Source: JABMQB01 sp963678235
GTDB lineage: Bacteria > Bacteroidota > Bacteroidia > Bacteroidales > Prolixibacteraceae
Direction of reading: 5' to 3'
NCBI GenBank assembly: GCA_963678235.1
Contig: OY782766.1
Coordinates: 3,038,001-3,102,000 of the forward strand
Length of the DNA stretch: 64,000 nucleotides
The notes beneath the pieces were generated by a model. It was given only the letters and a program-made list of their open reading frames with translations, was not told the origin of the DNA and ran no database searches. Shown one piece after another: positions 54,992 to 63,759 of this stretch; positions within the stretch are counted from its first letter, which is position 1, and each line of letters starts with the position of its first letter. The position numbers and the translations under genes were made by a program.

Positions 54992-55579
54992 TTATTTTTC
55001 CCTCTTGGTCAACTCATCACGGATGACCGATGCCTTTTCATAATCTTCATTCTGGATAGCCTCATCCAGCATTTTCTCCAACTCAGAAGATGTATATTGT
55101 TCGTAAACAGAATCCCTTTGTGCCACAGGTTCATCAACAACACTTCTAACCGGAGAACCATCATCTTCTACTTCTAATACAATACCTGCTTTGGTCAATA
55201 TTTCTTCGGAAGTATAAATTGGGCACCTAAAACGCAATGCAAGAGCAACAGCATCCGATGTACGGGAATCAATCCTTACTTCTTTGCCATTCATCTCACA
55301 TAATAATTCCGAATAAAATATCCCTTCTTCGAGCTTATATATGGTAACTTCAAGCAGTGCAATGTCAAAGGCAACAGCTACTTTTTTAAATAAATCATGT
55401 GTTAATGGCCTCGGTGGCTTAAGACCTTCCAATTGGATTGCAATTGCCTGTGCTTCAACAGGTCCAATAATTATAGGAATTCGTCTGTCCCCATTATCTT
55501 CTGTTAATACTAATGCATAAGCACCTGACTGAGTCTGACTTACCGATAATCCTAAAATATTCAACCTAACTTTTTGCAT
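54992..55579 (-). CDS. DUF151 bifunctional nuclease with UvrB/UvrC motif
   Basis: The 195-residue protein has a DUF151 (bifunctional nuclease) domain (about 1-135, SQSGAYALVLTEDNGDRRIPIIIGP, DSRTSDAVALALR) and a C-terminal UvrB/UvrC interaction motif (about 160-195, LEKMLDEAIQNEDYEKASVIRDELTKRE). The DUF151 family degrades RNA and DNA in some plants and bacteria. The role here is unproven. A promoter element TATATTTG (minus strand, 55621-55614) lies 35 bp upstream of the ATG. Confidence 0.88.
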   Translation of the reverse strand: MQKVRLNILGLSVSQTQSGAYALVLTEDNGDRRIPIIIGPVEAQAIAIQLEGLKPPRPLTHDLFKKVAVAFDIALLEVTIYKLEEGIFYSELLCEMNGKEVRIDSRTSDAVALALRFRCPIYTSEEILTKAGIVLEVEDDGSPVRSVVDEPVAQRDSVYEQYTSSELEKMLDEAIQNEDYEKASVIRDELTKREK

Positions 55580-55613
55580 TCCTTTAATCTAACATGCCGT
55601 GTTTGTGTGAAAA

Positions 55614-55621
55614 CAAATATA
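55614..55621 (-). promoter_or_regulatory. -7 element of the DUF151 gene
   Basis: Minus-strand TATATTTG matches TAnnTTTG, 35 bp before the ATG at 55579. No TTG at the standard -33 distance. Confidence 0.45.
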
Positions 55622-55859
55622 AGAATGATTTTTGTTAATCGTAGAAATTAAATTGCATTTCGTTTTTTTAAAACTTCTTCTATTCAATATCCAATATTGG
55701 TTTTCAAAATTCAATTTTCGTCACTTTTACCTTTATATAGTTAATAGACTTTCTGGATTATATATTCCATAGTTTGTAAGATTTTTATATCTAAAATCAG
55801 GCTCTGTGGTAAAGTAAGATTTAATACTTTTGACGGACGTAAAATTTATTTGCAATTAT
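55622..55859. other. Intergenic region before rplU, no gene seen
   Basis: AT-rich, with no open frame of note. It contains a second TACTTTTG at 55825-55832 that could be an upstream promoter for rplU but lacks a TTG at the right distance. Confidence 0.5.
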
Positions 55860-55889
55860 TTGCTAATCTTTTAAAAATAACTACTTTTG
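55860..55889 (+). promoter_or_regulatory. Promoter of rplU-rpmA
   Basis: TTG (55860-55862), a 19-nt spacer and TACTTTTG (55882-55889) match the Bacteroidota promoter consensus exactly. Transcription would begin near 55895, about 78 nt before the rplU start. Confidence 0.75.
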
Positions 55890-55893
55890 CAGT

Positions 55894-55941
55894 CCCAAAA
55901 TAGATTCGTTTGGGCTCGAAAAGAGGAAATAAATTGTTTCC
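55894..55941 (+). promoter_or_regulatory. Leader hairpins before rplU
   Basis: CCCAAA (55894-55899) can pair with TTTGGG (55909-55914), and GGAAA (55925-55929) with TTTCC (55937-55941). The leader is long for a Bacteroidota ribosomal gene and could be where L21 or another factor controls its own synthesis. The stems are short. Confidence 0.35.
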
Positions 55942-55972
55942 CGCCTGGCGAAGTAACGTAAAAATAGATAAT

Positions 55973-56284
55973 ATGTACGCGATTGTAGAAATTGCAGGAC
56001 AACAATTCAAAGTAGAAAAAGACAGCAAAATCTATGTTCATAGATTGGATGCCAAAGAAGGTGATGTTGTTGATTTCGATAAAGTTTTGTTGGTCGACAA
56101 TGATGGAAAAATCTCTGTAGGAACACCTACAGTAAAAGGAGCAAAAGTCTCTGTAAAAGTACTTGATCACGTTAAAGGTGATAAAGTTTTAGTCTTTAAA
56201 AAGAAAAGACGTAAGGGATATAAAAAACTTAATGGACATAGGCAACAGTTCACCCAGGTGCAAATTGATGCAATTGTTGGATAA
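55973..56284 (+). CDS. rplU: 50S ribosomal protein L21
   Basis: A 103-residue ribosomal protein (MYAIVEIAGQQFKVEKDSKI, LDAKEGDVVDFDKVLLVDNDG, KRRKGYKKLNGHRQQFTQVQI) of normal length. It binds 23S rRNA together with L20. The frame extends upstream to 55910, but ATG at 55973 gives the family start. Gene order rplU-rpmA is conserved in bacteria; rpmA starts 15 bp after the stop. Confidence 0.97.
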   Translation: MYAIVEIAGQQFKVEKDSKIYVHRLDAKEGDVVDFDKVLLVDNDGKISVGTPTVKGAKVSVKVLDHVKGDKVLVFKKKRRKGYKKLNGHRQQFTQVQIDAIVG

Positions 56285-56299
56285 TTAAAAAATTAAACC

Positions 56300-56851
56300 A
56301 TGGCTCATAAGAAAGGTGTAGGTAGTTCGAAGAACGGACGCGAATCGGAAAGTAAACGACTGGGAGTAAAAATATTCGGTGGTCAGTTTGCAAAAGCGGG
56401 CAATATTTTAGTTCGCCAAAGAGGAACCCAACATTACCCTGGAGAAAATGTAGGAATGGGGAAAGACCATACCCTATATGCTCTTGTTGAAGGTACTGTG
56501 ACATTCATAAAGAAAAGAAATAACAGGTCATTTGTTTCAGTTGAACCAATTGCAGCTGTAAAACCTGTTGCTGAGAAACCAAAAGCAGCAAAAAAAGCTC
56601 CTGTAGCAGAAGCAACAGTTGAAGTTGCCGAAAAAGCAGAAGCTAAAAAAGCACCAGCAAAGGCAAAAGCTGCTGAAACAAAAGAACCAGCCAAAAAAGC
56701 TCCGGCTAAAAAGGCTGCTCCAAAGAAAGCTGCAACAGATGCAAAAGCAGAAAAGGCTCCGGCTAAAAAAGCTGCCCCAAAGAAAGCAGCTCCGAAAGCG
56801 GCAGCAAAACCTAAAGCAGAGAAAAAAGATAAACCTGCTGAAGAAAAATAA
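56300..56851 (+). CDS. rpmA: 50S ribosomal protein L27 with a long Ala/Lys/Pro-rich C-terminal tail
   Basis: Residues 1-86 are a complete L27 (MAHKKGVGSSKNGRESESKRLGV, QRGTQHYPGENVGMGKDHTLYAL). L27 lies near the peptidyl-transferase centre and the tRNA. The next 97 residues (87-183) are a basic low-complexity tail of Ala, Lys, Pro and Glu, with KKAPAKKAAPKKA occurring twice. It resembles histone H1 tails. Normal L27 is about 85 residues. The DNA of the tail is internally repeated with a 57-bp period (about 56701 and 56758). No stop or frameshift separates the two parts. Confidence 0.93.
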   Translation: MAHKKGVGSSKNGRESESKRLGVKIFGGQFAKAGNILVRQRGTQHYPGENVGMGKDHTLYALVEGTVTFIKKRNNRSFVSVEPIAAVKPVAEKPKAAKKAPVAEATVEVAEKAEAKKAPAKAKAAETKEPAKKAPAKKAAPKKAATDAKAEKAPAKKAAPKKAAPKAAAKPKAEKKDKPAEEK

Positions 56852-56873
56852 GAAATTAATCGTTCTATATATG

Positions 56874-56908
56874 AAATCTCCTGTTCAATTAAGAGCAGGA
56901 GATTTTTT
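56874..56908 (+). terminator. Terminator of rplU-rpmA
   Basis: AAATCTCCTG (56874-56883) and CAGGAGATTT (56896-56905) form a 10-bp stem with a T-tract. It lies 22 bp after the rpmA stop. Confidence 0.85.
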
Positions 56909-56914
56909 ATTTTA

Positions 56915-56922
56915 TAAATTTG
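56915..56922 (+). promoter_or_regulatory. -7 element of serS
   Basis: TAAATTTG fits TAnnTTTG and lies 22 bp before the ATG at 56945. No clear -33 TTG. Confidence 0.4.
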
Positions 56923-56944
56923 CCTCGAATAAAAAAAACATCCA

Positions 56945-58219
56945 ATGCTGACGTTAAAATTCATCCAGGATAATCCGGATTTAGTGGTTGAAAAACTAAA
57001 AGTTAAAAATTTTGATGCAAAAGCAATTGTCGACGAAATAATTGCTTTGTATGAGAATAAAAATCAGATTCAAGGCAAAGCCGATAATGCCAAGGCTGAA
57101 ATGAATAAAATCTCGAAAGAGATTGGGATTTTATTTAGGGAAGGGAAAAAAGAGGAGGCCAACCAGGCTAAAGAAAGAACTTCGGAGCTTAAAGAAACCA
57201 TTAAACAACTTGATACCGAGTTTTCGAGCATTGATGAAAAAGTTTATGATCTGCTTGTTCAGTTGCCAAATATCCCTCATGATTCTGTTCCGGCAGGAAA
57301 ATCAGAAAACGATAATGTTACGGTAAAATCAGGCGGTGATAAAGCCAAGCTTCCTGAAAATTCACTCCCGCATTGGGAGCTTGCACAAAAATACAATTTG
57401 ATTGATTTTGAATTGGGAGTAAAACTGAGTGGTGCTGGGTTTCCGGTATATCGTGGAAAAGGATCAAGGTTTCAAAGGGCATTGATCAATTTCTTTTTAG
57501 ATCAGGCGCGCGACAATGGATATGAAGAAATCCAACCACCTTTGGTTGTTAATGAAGCATCAGGATTTGGCACAGGGCAACTTCCCGATAAAGAAGGACA
57601 AATGTACCATGTTACCGAAGACAACCTTTATTTGATCCCAACAGCCGAAGTTCCGGTGACAAACATCTATCGGGACGTGATTGTTGATGCTAAAAACCTG
57701 CCGTATAAAAATACTGCATACAGCGCATGTTTCAGGCGTGAAGCTGGCTCATACGGGAAAGATGTAAGAGGATTAAACAGGCTTCACCAATTTGACAAGG
57801 TTGAGATTGTACAAATTGCCCATCCTGATAAATCATATGCAATTTTGGATGAAATGGTTGCTTATGTTGAAACCCTGGTTCAAAAACTTGAACTCCCATA
57901 TAGGATTTTGCGCTTGTGTGGTGGCGATTTGAGTTTTGCATCGGCATTGACTTTTGATTTTGAAGTATATTCTGCCGCACAAGAAAAATGGTTGGAAGTA
58001 AGTTCTGTTTCCAACTTTGAAACTTTCCAGGCAAACCGCTTAAAATTGCGTTACCGGGAAGAAGGGGTTAAAAAGCCAATGTTGGCACATACCCTAAATG
58101 GAAGCGCACTGGCATTGCCCCGTATTGTTGCAGCTTTGCTGGAAAATAATCAAACTGAAAATGGAATAAAAGTGCCGAAAGTATTAGTCCCTTATTGTGG
58201 TTTTGACATTATTGACTAA
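56945..58219 (+). CDS. serS: Seryl-tRNA synthetase
   Basis: A 424-residue class II synthetase that loads serine onto tRNA-Ser. The N-terminal coiled-coil arm (about 30-110) grips the tRNA's long variable arm. The core has motif 2 (YSACFRREAGSYGKDVRGLNRLHQF) and motif 3 (LNGSALALPRIVAALLENNQ). All conserved parts are present and the length is standard. It is monocistronic, between two terminators. Confidence 0.96.
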   Translation: MLTLKFIQDNPDLVVEKLKVKNFDAKAIVDEIIALYENKNQIQGKADNAKAEMNKISKEIGILFREGKKEEANQAKERTSELKETIKQLDTEFSSIDEKVYDLLVQLPNIPHDSVPAGKSENDNVTVKSGGDKAKLPENSLPHWELAQKYNLIDFELGVKLSGAGFPVYRGKGSRFQRALINFFLDQARDNGYEEIQPPLVVNEASGFGTGQLPDKEGQMYHVTEDNLYLIPTAEVPVTNIYRDVIVDAKNLPYKNTAYSACFRREAGSYGKDVRGLNRLHQFDKVEIVQIAHPDKSYAILDEMVAYVETLVQKLELPYRILRLCGGDLSFASALTFDFEVYSAAQEKWLEVSSVSNFETFQANRLKLRYREEGVKKPMLAHTLNGSALALPRIVAALLENNQTENGIKVPKVLVPYCGFDIID

Positions 58220-58326
58220 AGAGTTTGAAAAAATAAGCATTTGATACAAAAAACATTCATGATTCCCGGGAATCACCAACAGAAATAAAAATCCAACCAT
58301 AAGAATTTGGGTGAACTTTCAGAAAA

Positions 58327-58372
58327 AAAGAACCGTTCCTTTTAAATAGACGATATGAAGGAACGGTTCTTT
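58327..58372. terminator. Bidirectional terminator between serS and lipB
   Basis: AAAGAACCGTTCCTT and AAGGAACGGTTCTTT form a perfect 15-bp stem, with A/T tracts on both sides. It separates the convergent serS and lipB genes. Confidence 0.92.
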
Positions 58373-58397
58373 CTTATTTTATTAGATATTTTGAAAC

Positions 58398-59066
58398 CTA
58401 ATAAAGCTTATCAAAGTTCTTTTTGATGAGTTCTTTAACCTCCACCATATCAACTTCTCTTTTGAGCTCTTGCTGAAGGGTAGTCACCCCAAATGACGAA
58501 AAACCGCATGGGTTTATATAATTGAAATACCTTACATCGGTATTTACATTCAAAGCAAATCCGTGCATGGTCACATATCTGCTCACCCGCACACCAATGG
58601 CACATATTTTTCGTGCCCTCACCTTATGGTCAGCTTCCAGCCAAACACCTGTTGCCCCTTCTTTTCGTCCACCTTCGAGCCCGTAATGTTTAATGGTAAG
58701 AATAATCGAATCTTCCATTTTCTCGATATACTCACGAACACCAATGCCGTAATTTTCAAGATCAATAATCGGATAACCAACCAACTGCCCGGGTCCGTGG
58801 TAAGTTATATCGCCTCCTCGGTTAATTTTATAATAAGTTGCCTCTATTTTTTTAAGGAAATCAGCATGTATCAGCATATTATGCTCATCGCCACTCTTAC
58901 CAAGCGTATAAACATGCGGGTGCTCCACCAATAAAAAGTAATTCTTTTCAGATGGAGTTTTTCGTTCCCTTTTATCTAAAGAAACTTCACTCAACAATTC
59001 CTCCTGATAATCCCAGCACTCTTTATAATCTTTTAGCCCTAAATCGATATAATTAAATGATGCCAT
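58398..59066 (-). CDS. lipB: Octanoyltransferase
   Basis: A 222-residue enzyme that moves the octanoyl group from acyl carrier protein onto lipoyl domains. The signatures RGGDITYHGPGQLVGYPI, GATGVWLE, KICAIGVRVSRYVTMHGFALNVN and NPCGFSSFGVTTL hold the catalytic Cys (in NPCGF) and Lys (in KICAIG). It is 40 bp downstream of lipA on the same strand and probably in one operon with it. It supplies the H protein of glycine cleavage, of which gcvP lies in this window. Confidence 0.96.
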   Translation of the reverse strand: MASFNYIDLGLKDYKECWDYQEELLSEVSLDKRERKTPSEKNYFLLVEHPHVYTLGKSGDEHNMLIHADFLKKIEATYYKINRGGDITYHGPGQLVGYPIIDLENYGIGVREYIEKMEDSIILTIKHYGLEGGRKEGATGVWLEADHKVRARKICAIGVRVSRYVTMHGFALNVNTDVRYFNYINPCGFSSFGVTTLQQELKREVDMVEVKELIKKNFDKLY

Positions 59067-59106
59067 TGCTTTTACTCGTTACTAAATACTCGAAACTAAT
59101 TGTTAT

Positions 59107-59970
59107 TTACGCTTTCACATGTTCTTCTGCCCTGTACGATGACCTTACCAAAGGAGAACTTTCCACATACGAAAATCCCTTTTCGAGCCCTATTTTTTTA
59201 TATCCCGCAAATTTCTCCGGGGTAATATATTCCTGTACCGGCATGTGGGTTTTTGTTGGTGCAAGGTACTGCCCAATGGTCATGACTCTACATCCTGCTT
59301 CCCTTAAATCATCCATGGTTTGAAGGATTTCTTCATGCGTTTCACCCAAACCAAGCATAATCCCCGATTTTGCCACATAGCCCGAATCGGCAATGTATTT
59401 AATAACATCCAGGCTTCTTCGGTATTTGGATGCAAACCGCACCAAAGGGGTCAAACGTTCTACAGTTTCCACGTTGTGCGAGATTACTTCAGGCTTCGCA
59501 TCAATTACTTTCTGTATTAACTCTCCTTTTCCCCTAAAATCAGGAATAAGTACCTCAATTTTAGTTTCCGGGTTTAACCTTTTTACTTCGGTAATGGTCC
59601 TTGCCCAAATTTCGGCACCCTGATCATCCAAGTCATCGCGATCGACCGAAGTAATCACACAATGTTTAACGCCCATTATTTTAACCGATTCGGCAAGTTT
59701 TTCCGGTTCTTTAAGATCAGGTGGAAGTGGTTTGCCAGACTTCACTGCACAAAATTTACATCTTCGGGTACAAATATCCCCTAAAATCATAAAAGTTGCA
59801 GTTCCCCTGTTCCAGCATTCCCCAATATTGGGGCAGTTACCACTGGTACAAATGGTATGCAAACCATGCTTGTTTACCAGGTTTTTTACCTTAGAATAAC
59901 TTTCGCCTTTTGGCATCTTCATCTTCATCCATCGGGGAAGCCTCTCCCTCCCATTCAGCTCGTGCGCCAT
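59107..59970 (-). CDS. lipA: Lipoyl synthase
   Basis: A 287-residue radical SAM enzyme that inserts two sulphur atoms into octanoyl groups. It has the two iron-sulphur motifs: the auxiliary cluster CTSGNCPNIGEC and the radical SAM CTRRCKFC, and the C-terminal RSSYRAEEH with the Ser ligand. All key residues are present. A candidate promoter TATTTTTG (minus strand, 59996-59989) lies upstream. lipB follows after 40 bp. Confidence 0.96.
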   Translation of the reverse strand: MAHELNGRERLPRWMKMKMPKGESYSKVKNLVNKHGLHTICTSGNCPNIGECWNRGTATFMILGDICTRRCKFCAVKSGKPLPPDLKEPEKLAESVKIMGVKHCVITSVDRDDLDDQGAEIWARTITEVKRLNPETKIEVLIPDFRGKGELIQKVIDAKPEVISHNVETVERLTPLVRFASKYRRSLDVIKYIADSGYVAKSGIMLGLGETHEEILQTMDDLREAGCRVMTIGQYLAPTKTHMPVQEYITPEKFAGYKKIGLEKGFSYVESSPLVRSSYRAEEHVKA

Positions 59971-59988
59971 ATCTCTTCTATTTTTTTA

Positions 59989-59996
59989 CAAAAATA
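59989..59996 (-). promoter_or_regulatory. -7 element of lipA-lipB
   Basis: Minus strand TATTTTTG, 19 bp before the ATG at 59970. The -33 region has no clear TTG. Confidence 0.35.
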
Positions 59997-60123
59997 AATT
60001 ATATCCCAATAGAAATACTGTAAAACAACATAAAATACCGATTTGTCTTAAAACATAAAACAAACAACCTTTATTCTTAAAACTTGTTCTTGCTTAAAAT
60101 AGACGGTATTAATTTTAGAGTAT

Positions 60124-60131
60124 TATTTTTG
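60124..60131 (+). promoter_or_regulatory. -7 element of the TPR gene
   Basis: TATTTTTG fits TAnnTTTG, 23 bp before the ATG at 60154. Confidence 0.4.
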
Positions 60132-60153
60132 TAGCTATACATCTTTTGAAAAT

Positions 60154-62031
60154 ATGAAACAAATCCTACTTATAATAGTTCTTGCTTTTTGTGTTTTGCA
60201 TGGATTCCCCCAAAATAATAAACCCAAAAAGGAAACAACCTCGCAGCTTGCAAGCAAATATTACAGCCAAAAGAATTATGAAAAAGCAGGGCCCCTATAT
60301 AAATCACTTTTTGAAACATCACAGAATAATTATTATTTCAAAATGTATTTTAGGTGCCTGATTTCGTTGGAAGATTATGAACTTGCAGAAAAAGAGATCT
60401 CGCGTGAAATTAAAAAGGACAAAAAAAGACCGGAATACTACGTTTATTTAGGATATATTCAAAGTCAACAAAAAAGGGAAGAAGAAGCTGAAAAAAATTA
60501 CCAGGAAGCACTTCGTAAAATACCAAATAATAAATCGGCTTACTTAACAACCGCCAACACCTTTATTCAATGGGGCTTATACGAGTATGCGAAAAATACC
60601 TATTTACAAGGCAAATCAAAACTCAATAACGAAGAATTTCACTACGAATTAGCCAGGTCCTATTATTACCTTCGAAATTATGATCTGATGATGACCGAGT
60701 ACCTGAATTATTTAAGGCTCGATGAAAACAATTTGGATCGTGTACAAAGCAATTTATCAAGCGTTTTAAGGCTCGATTTTAACAATGAACTCCACAATAA
60801 ATTTCGGAGCATGGCCTTAAAACAGGTTCAGCTTGAACCAAATATATTATCATTTAACAGGCTACTTATTTGGTTTTTCCTTCAGGAAGGTAAATTTGCC
60901 AATGCCCTTCGGCAATCGGTCGCTTTAGATAAAAGAACAGGAATGGAGGATGTTAAAATATTGGCACTTGCTAATATGGCGCTGAATAACCGAAAATATA
61001 AAGATGCAGAGAATGCCTATACCTATTTGATGAACAAAGGGGAAGAATCACCTTACTATACCCAAAGTTTTATATTAAATTTAAAAGCTTCTTATATGCA
61101 TTTTATTCAGGAAGAATCGAATGATCCTGAACAAGGGAAACTGCTTGCAGGGCAAATGAAGGAAGGTATTGATTCACTTGGCAACCTGCTTTTGGCATAT
61201 GAACTTATTATTGACTATGCCGATATTCTTGCTTTTTACCTTCAAAAACCCGATGAAGCAATCGAGGCTATAAATAAAGGGCTTAAAATTCCTGGCTTGA
61301 ATGCCATAGAAACAGGCAGGTTAAAAACAAAACTTGCCGATATTTATATCTACAACGAAGATCCGTGGGAAGCAACCTTAATTTATTCGCAGGTAATCGA
61401 TGCGAACAAAAAGAACCCCCTTGGCGACGAAGTAAAACTGAAAAAAGCGAGGTTGGGTTATTATCTGGGAAATTTTTCGTGGGCAAAAGCGCAATTGGAT
61501 GTGTTAAAAGCAAGCACTTCGAAATTAACTTCGAACGATGCATTTGAATTATCGCTTTTTATTGGTGAAAACCTGAACCTGGATACCACCGAAGTGCCGC
61601 TTAAAATGTTTGCCCGTGCCGATCTGTATTTTTTCCAGAACAAAGACTCCATGGCCTATGCAAGCCTTGATTCCATTGAAAACCTGTTCCCTTACCACAC
61701 GCTGGTAGATGATATCTTGATGCGAAAGGCAAAAATCAACATCCAAAACAGGAACTACTTGGAGGCAAGTGGGCAACTGAAACAAATAATCGATGAATTT
61801 TCTTTCGAAAAATTTTCGGACGATGCACTTTATATGTTGGCTTCGCTCTACCACCACAACCTTGCAAATGAAGACAAGGCACAGGAATTATACAAACAAC
61901 TTATGACAAGCCATCCTGGAAGCATATATGTTGTTGATGCCAGAAAAAATTTCCGAATCCTTAGAGGAGACTTTATAGAAGAAGACCCCGTATTAAACAA
62001 GGAAGAATTCTTTTTCAAAGGTGGTATTTGA
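60154..62031 (+). CDS. Secreted tetratricopeptide-repeat protein
   Basis: A 625-residue protein with a signal peptide (about residues 1-20, ending HGFPQ) and repeated helix-turn-helix TPR units across most of its length (for example KYYSQKNYEKAGPLYKSLFE, EYYVYLGYIQSQQKREEEAEKNYQEAL, ALYMLASLYHHNLANEDKAQELYKQLM). The C-terminal units resemble those of YbgF/BamD-type periplasmic proteins. It is a probable scaffold in the envelope; the partners are unknown. Downstream is an EamA transporter (gap 39 bp), perhaps in the same transcript. Confidence 0.85.
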   Translation: MKQILLIIVLAFCVLHGFPQNNKPKKETTSQLASKYYSQKNYEKAGPLYKSLFETSQNNYYFKMYFRCLISLEDYELAEKEISREIKKDKKRPEYYVYLGYIQSQQKREEEAEKNYQEALRKIPNNKSAYLTTANTFIQWGLYEYAKNTYLQGKSKLNNEEFHYELARSYYYLRNYDLMMTEYLNYLRLDENNLDRVQSNLSSVLRLDFNNELHNKFRSMALKQVQLEPNILSFNRLLIWFFLQEGKFANALRQSVALDKRTGMEDVKILALANMALNNRKYKDAENAYTYLMNKGEESPYYTQSFILNLKASYMHFIQEESNDPEQGKLLAGQMKEGIDSLGNLLLAYELIIDYADILAFYLQKPDEAIEAINKGLKIPGLNAIETGRLKTKLADIYIYNEDPWEATLIYSQVIDANKKNPLGDEVKLKKARLGYYLGNFSWAKAQLDVLKASTSKLTSNDAFELSLFIGENLNLDTTEVPLKMFARADLYFFQNKDSMAYASLDSIENLFPYHTLVDDILMRKAKINIQNRNYLEASGQLKQIIDEFSFEKFSDDALYMLASLYHHNLANEDKAQELYKQLMTSHPGSIYVVDARKNFRILRGDFIEEDPVLNKEEFFFKGGI

Positions 62032-62070
62032 TCTGTTAAACACTAATACTATTGATTGAGCAAAATACCA

Positions 62071-62958
62071 ATGAAAAACAAATCAAAATCGATCCTTTTT
62101 GCCTCAATTGCAGTTCTGTTTTGGTCAACTGTTCCCACAGCTTTTAAGTTAGGATTAAAAGAATACACGCCGATCCAGCTTATTCTAATTGCTTCCTTTG
62201 TTTCGGTTTTGATATTGGGTACTGTACTCGTATTTCAAGGGAAAAGCAAATTATTATTGAAACAATCAAAGAAGGAATTCACCTCTTCGCTTTTGCTTGG
62301 TGCATTCAATCCATTTATTTATTATATCATTCTTTTTAAAGCATATTCATTGTTGCCTGCACAGTTGGCACAGCCACTTAATATGATCTGGCCGATTGTT
62401 ATTTCAATTTTATCGGTACCCTTGCTTGGGCAAAGAATTAGCTGGAAAAGTTTTGTTGCACTTGCAATAAGCTTTGTCGGGGTTATAATTATCTCTTCCC
62501 AGGGAGGCATAAACGGGTTTCAAAACACAAATATCCCTGGCGTTTTGCTTGCTTTGGTTTCTTCGATTATGTGGGCTTTATATTGGATTTTAAATGTCAA
62601 AGATAAAAGGGACGAAATCCTTAAATTATTTCAGAATTTTGTGGTCGGATTTATACTCCTTTTAATTGCAACGGCAATTTTTTCCGATTTTCATTTTCAA
62701 TGGGGAACAGGACTTTGGGCTGCTGTTTACATTGGTTTTTTCGAAGTCGGGGTAACCTATATTTTATGGATGAACGCAATGAAGTTTAGCCAAAACAATG
62801 CAATTATTGGGAATCTGGTGTTTTTTGCCCCATTTATATCACTTCTATTTGTTTCTTTAATTTTGAAAGAAGAAATTTACTTCACTACTTTTATTGGAAT
62901 TATTTTCATTTTAGGAGGGGTATTGTTTCAACAAATTAAGAAACGGAAGATTTCATGA
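62071..62958 (+). CDS. EamA/DMT-family transporter
   Basis: The protein of about 295 residues has ten membrane helices in two EamA repeats (SILFASIAVLFWSTVPTAFKLGL and GVLLALVSSIMWALYWILNVKDK are the starts of each). It would export or import small metabolites; the substrate cannot be read. The frame opens at a TTG at 62056 but ATG at 62071 is the likely start. It overlaps ruvC by 4 bp (ATGA), so the two are co-translated. Confidence 0.9.
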   Translation: MKNKSKSILFASIAVLFWSTVPTAFKLGLKEYTPIQLILIASFVSVLILGTVLVFQGKSKLLLKQSKKEFTSSLLLGAFNPFIYYIILFKAYSLLPAQLAQPLNMIWPIVISILSVPLLGQRISWKSFVALAISFVGVIIISSQGGINGFQNTNIPGVLLALVSSIMWALYWILNVKDKRDEILKLFQNFVVGFILLLIATAIFSDFHFQWGTGLWAAVYIGFFEVGVTYILWMNAMKFSQNNAIIGNLVFFAPFISLLFVSLILKEEIYFTTFIGIIFILGGVLFQQIKKRKIS

Positions 62959-63518
62959 AGGAAACAGCAAATATGAGGATTTTGGGAATTGATCCAGGCA
63001 CACAAGTTACCGGATATGGACTTGTTGAAATACGAAATAAAAAACCAGTCATCCTTTATTCTGGCATTATTCGTCCGGGAAAGTATAAAAATATTTATGA
63101 CAGGTTAAAATTCCTGCACGAACGTGCCTTACATTTAATTGACGAGTATCAGCCAAATGTAATGGCCTTGGAAGCACCTTTTTACGGGAAAAACGTGCAA
63201 TCGATGCTAAAGCTTGGCCGTGCCCAGGGGGTAATTATGGCAGCCGGATTGTATAAATCGCTTCCTATTTTTGAATATGCTCCCTTGCTTGTAAAACAAT
63301 CGATAACCGGAATGGGCAGGGCTTCAAAAGAACAAGTTGCCTATTTTCTGAAACAGTTGTTTAACCTTGATGAAATACCCAAAGACCTGGACGTTTCGGA
63401 TGCTGTTGCAGTTGCCATTTGCCATTTTATCCAGCAGGGAAAGCCAACCCAATCAAAAGAATATAAAAACTGGGGTGACTTTGTTAAGAAGAATCCCGGA
63501 AAAGTGAAAGGGAGATAA
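62955..63518 (+). CDS. ruvC: Holliday junction endonuclease RuvC
   Basis: A 187-residue nuclease that resolves Holliday junctions with RuvAB. The catalytic acids are seen in RILGIDPGTQVTGYG, ALEAPFYGKNVQSMLKLGRAQG and DVSDAVAVAICH, and the Lys/Arg in KQSITGMGRASKEQV match. A second Met at residue 7 (MRILGID) could be the true start, which would remove the overlap with the EamA gene. Confidence 0.96.
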   Translation: MKETANMRILGIDPGTQVTGYGLVEIRNKKPVILYSGIIRPGKYKNIYDRLKFLHERALHLIDEYQPNVMALEAPFYGKNVQSMLKLGRAQGVIMAAGLYKSLPIFEYAPLLVKQSITGMGRASKEQVAYFLKQLFNLDEIPKDLDVSDAVAVAICHFIQQGKPTQSKEYKNWGDFVKKNPGKVKGR

Positions 63519-63585
63519 ATTGGAACTTATTTCGTTTCCATTAGAATAGGAAATGAAAAAAGATGTGATATACGCGCACTACGCG

Positions 63586-63608
63586 CTTAGCGGTTTGAAA
63601 CCGCTAAG
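63586..63608. repeat. Perfect palindrome after ruvC
   Basis: CTTAGCGGTTT (63586-63596) and AAACCGCTAAG (63598-63608) are exact inverse copies around one base. A short direct repeat ACGCGC precedes it. There is no T-tract, so it resembles a REP-type intergenic palindrome rather than a terminator. Confidence 0.6.
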
Positions 63609-63751
63609 AGCATAGGTAAAATGCTTGGAAAGTTAAACGCTGAATAAATTCCTAACGATCTTATATTGAGATAATTTTCGTTTCATCCCATAAGGACGAC
63701 TTTACAATGCAAGAAAAGTATCGAATATGTTCTTCTATTAAATAAATATGT

Positions 63752-63759
63752 TATCTTTG
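63752..63759 (+). promoter_or_regulatory. -7 element of rpsP
   Basis: TATCTTTG fits TAnnTTTG and lies 32 bp before the ATG at 63792. At the -33 position only TTC is present. Confidence 0.55.

Noticed and set aside
55825..55832. Main rplU promoter
   Set aside because: TACTTTTG is present but without a -33 TTG; the element at 55882-55889 with TTG at 19-nt spacing is much better.
56434..56964. Minus-strand 176-residue Ala/Phe-rich protein
   Set aside because: It is the antisense reading of the L27 tail; repetitive GCT/AAA codons open the other strand.
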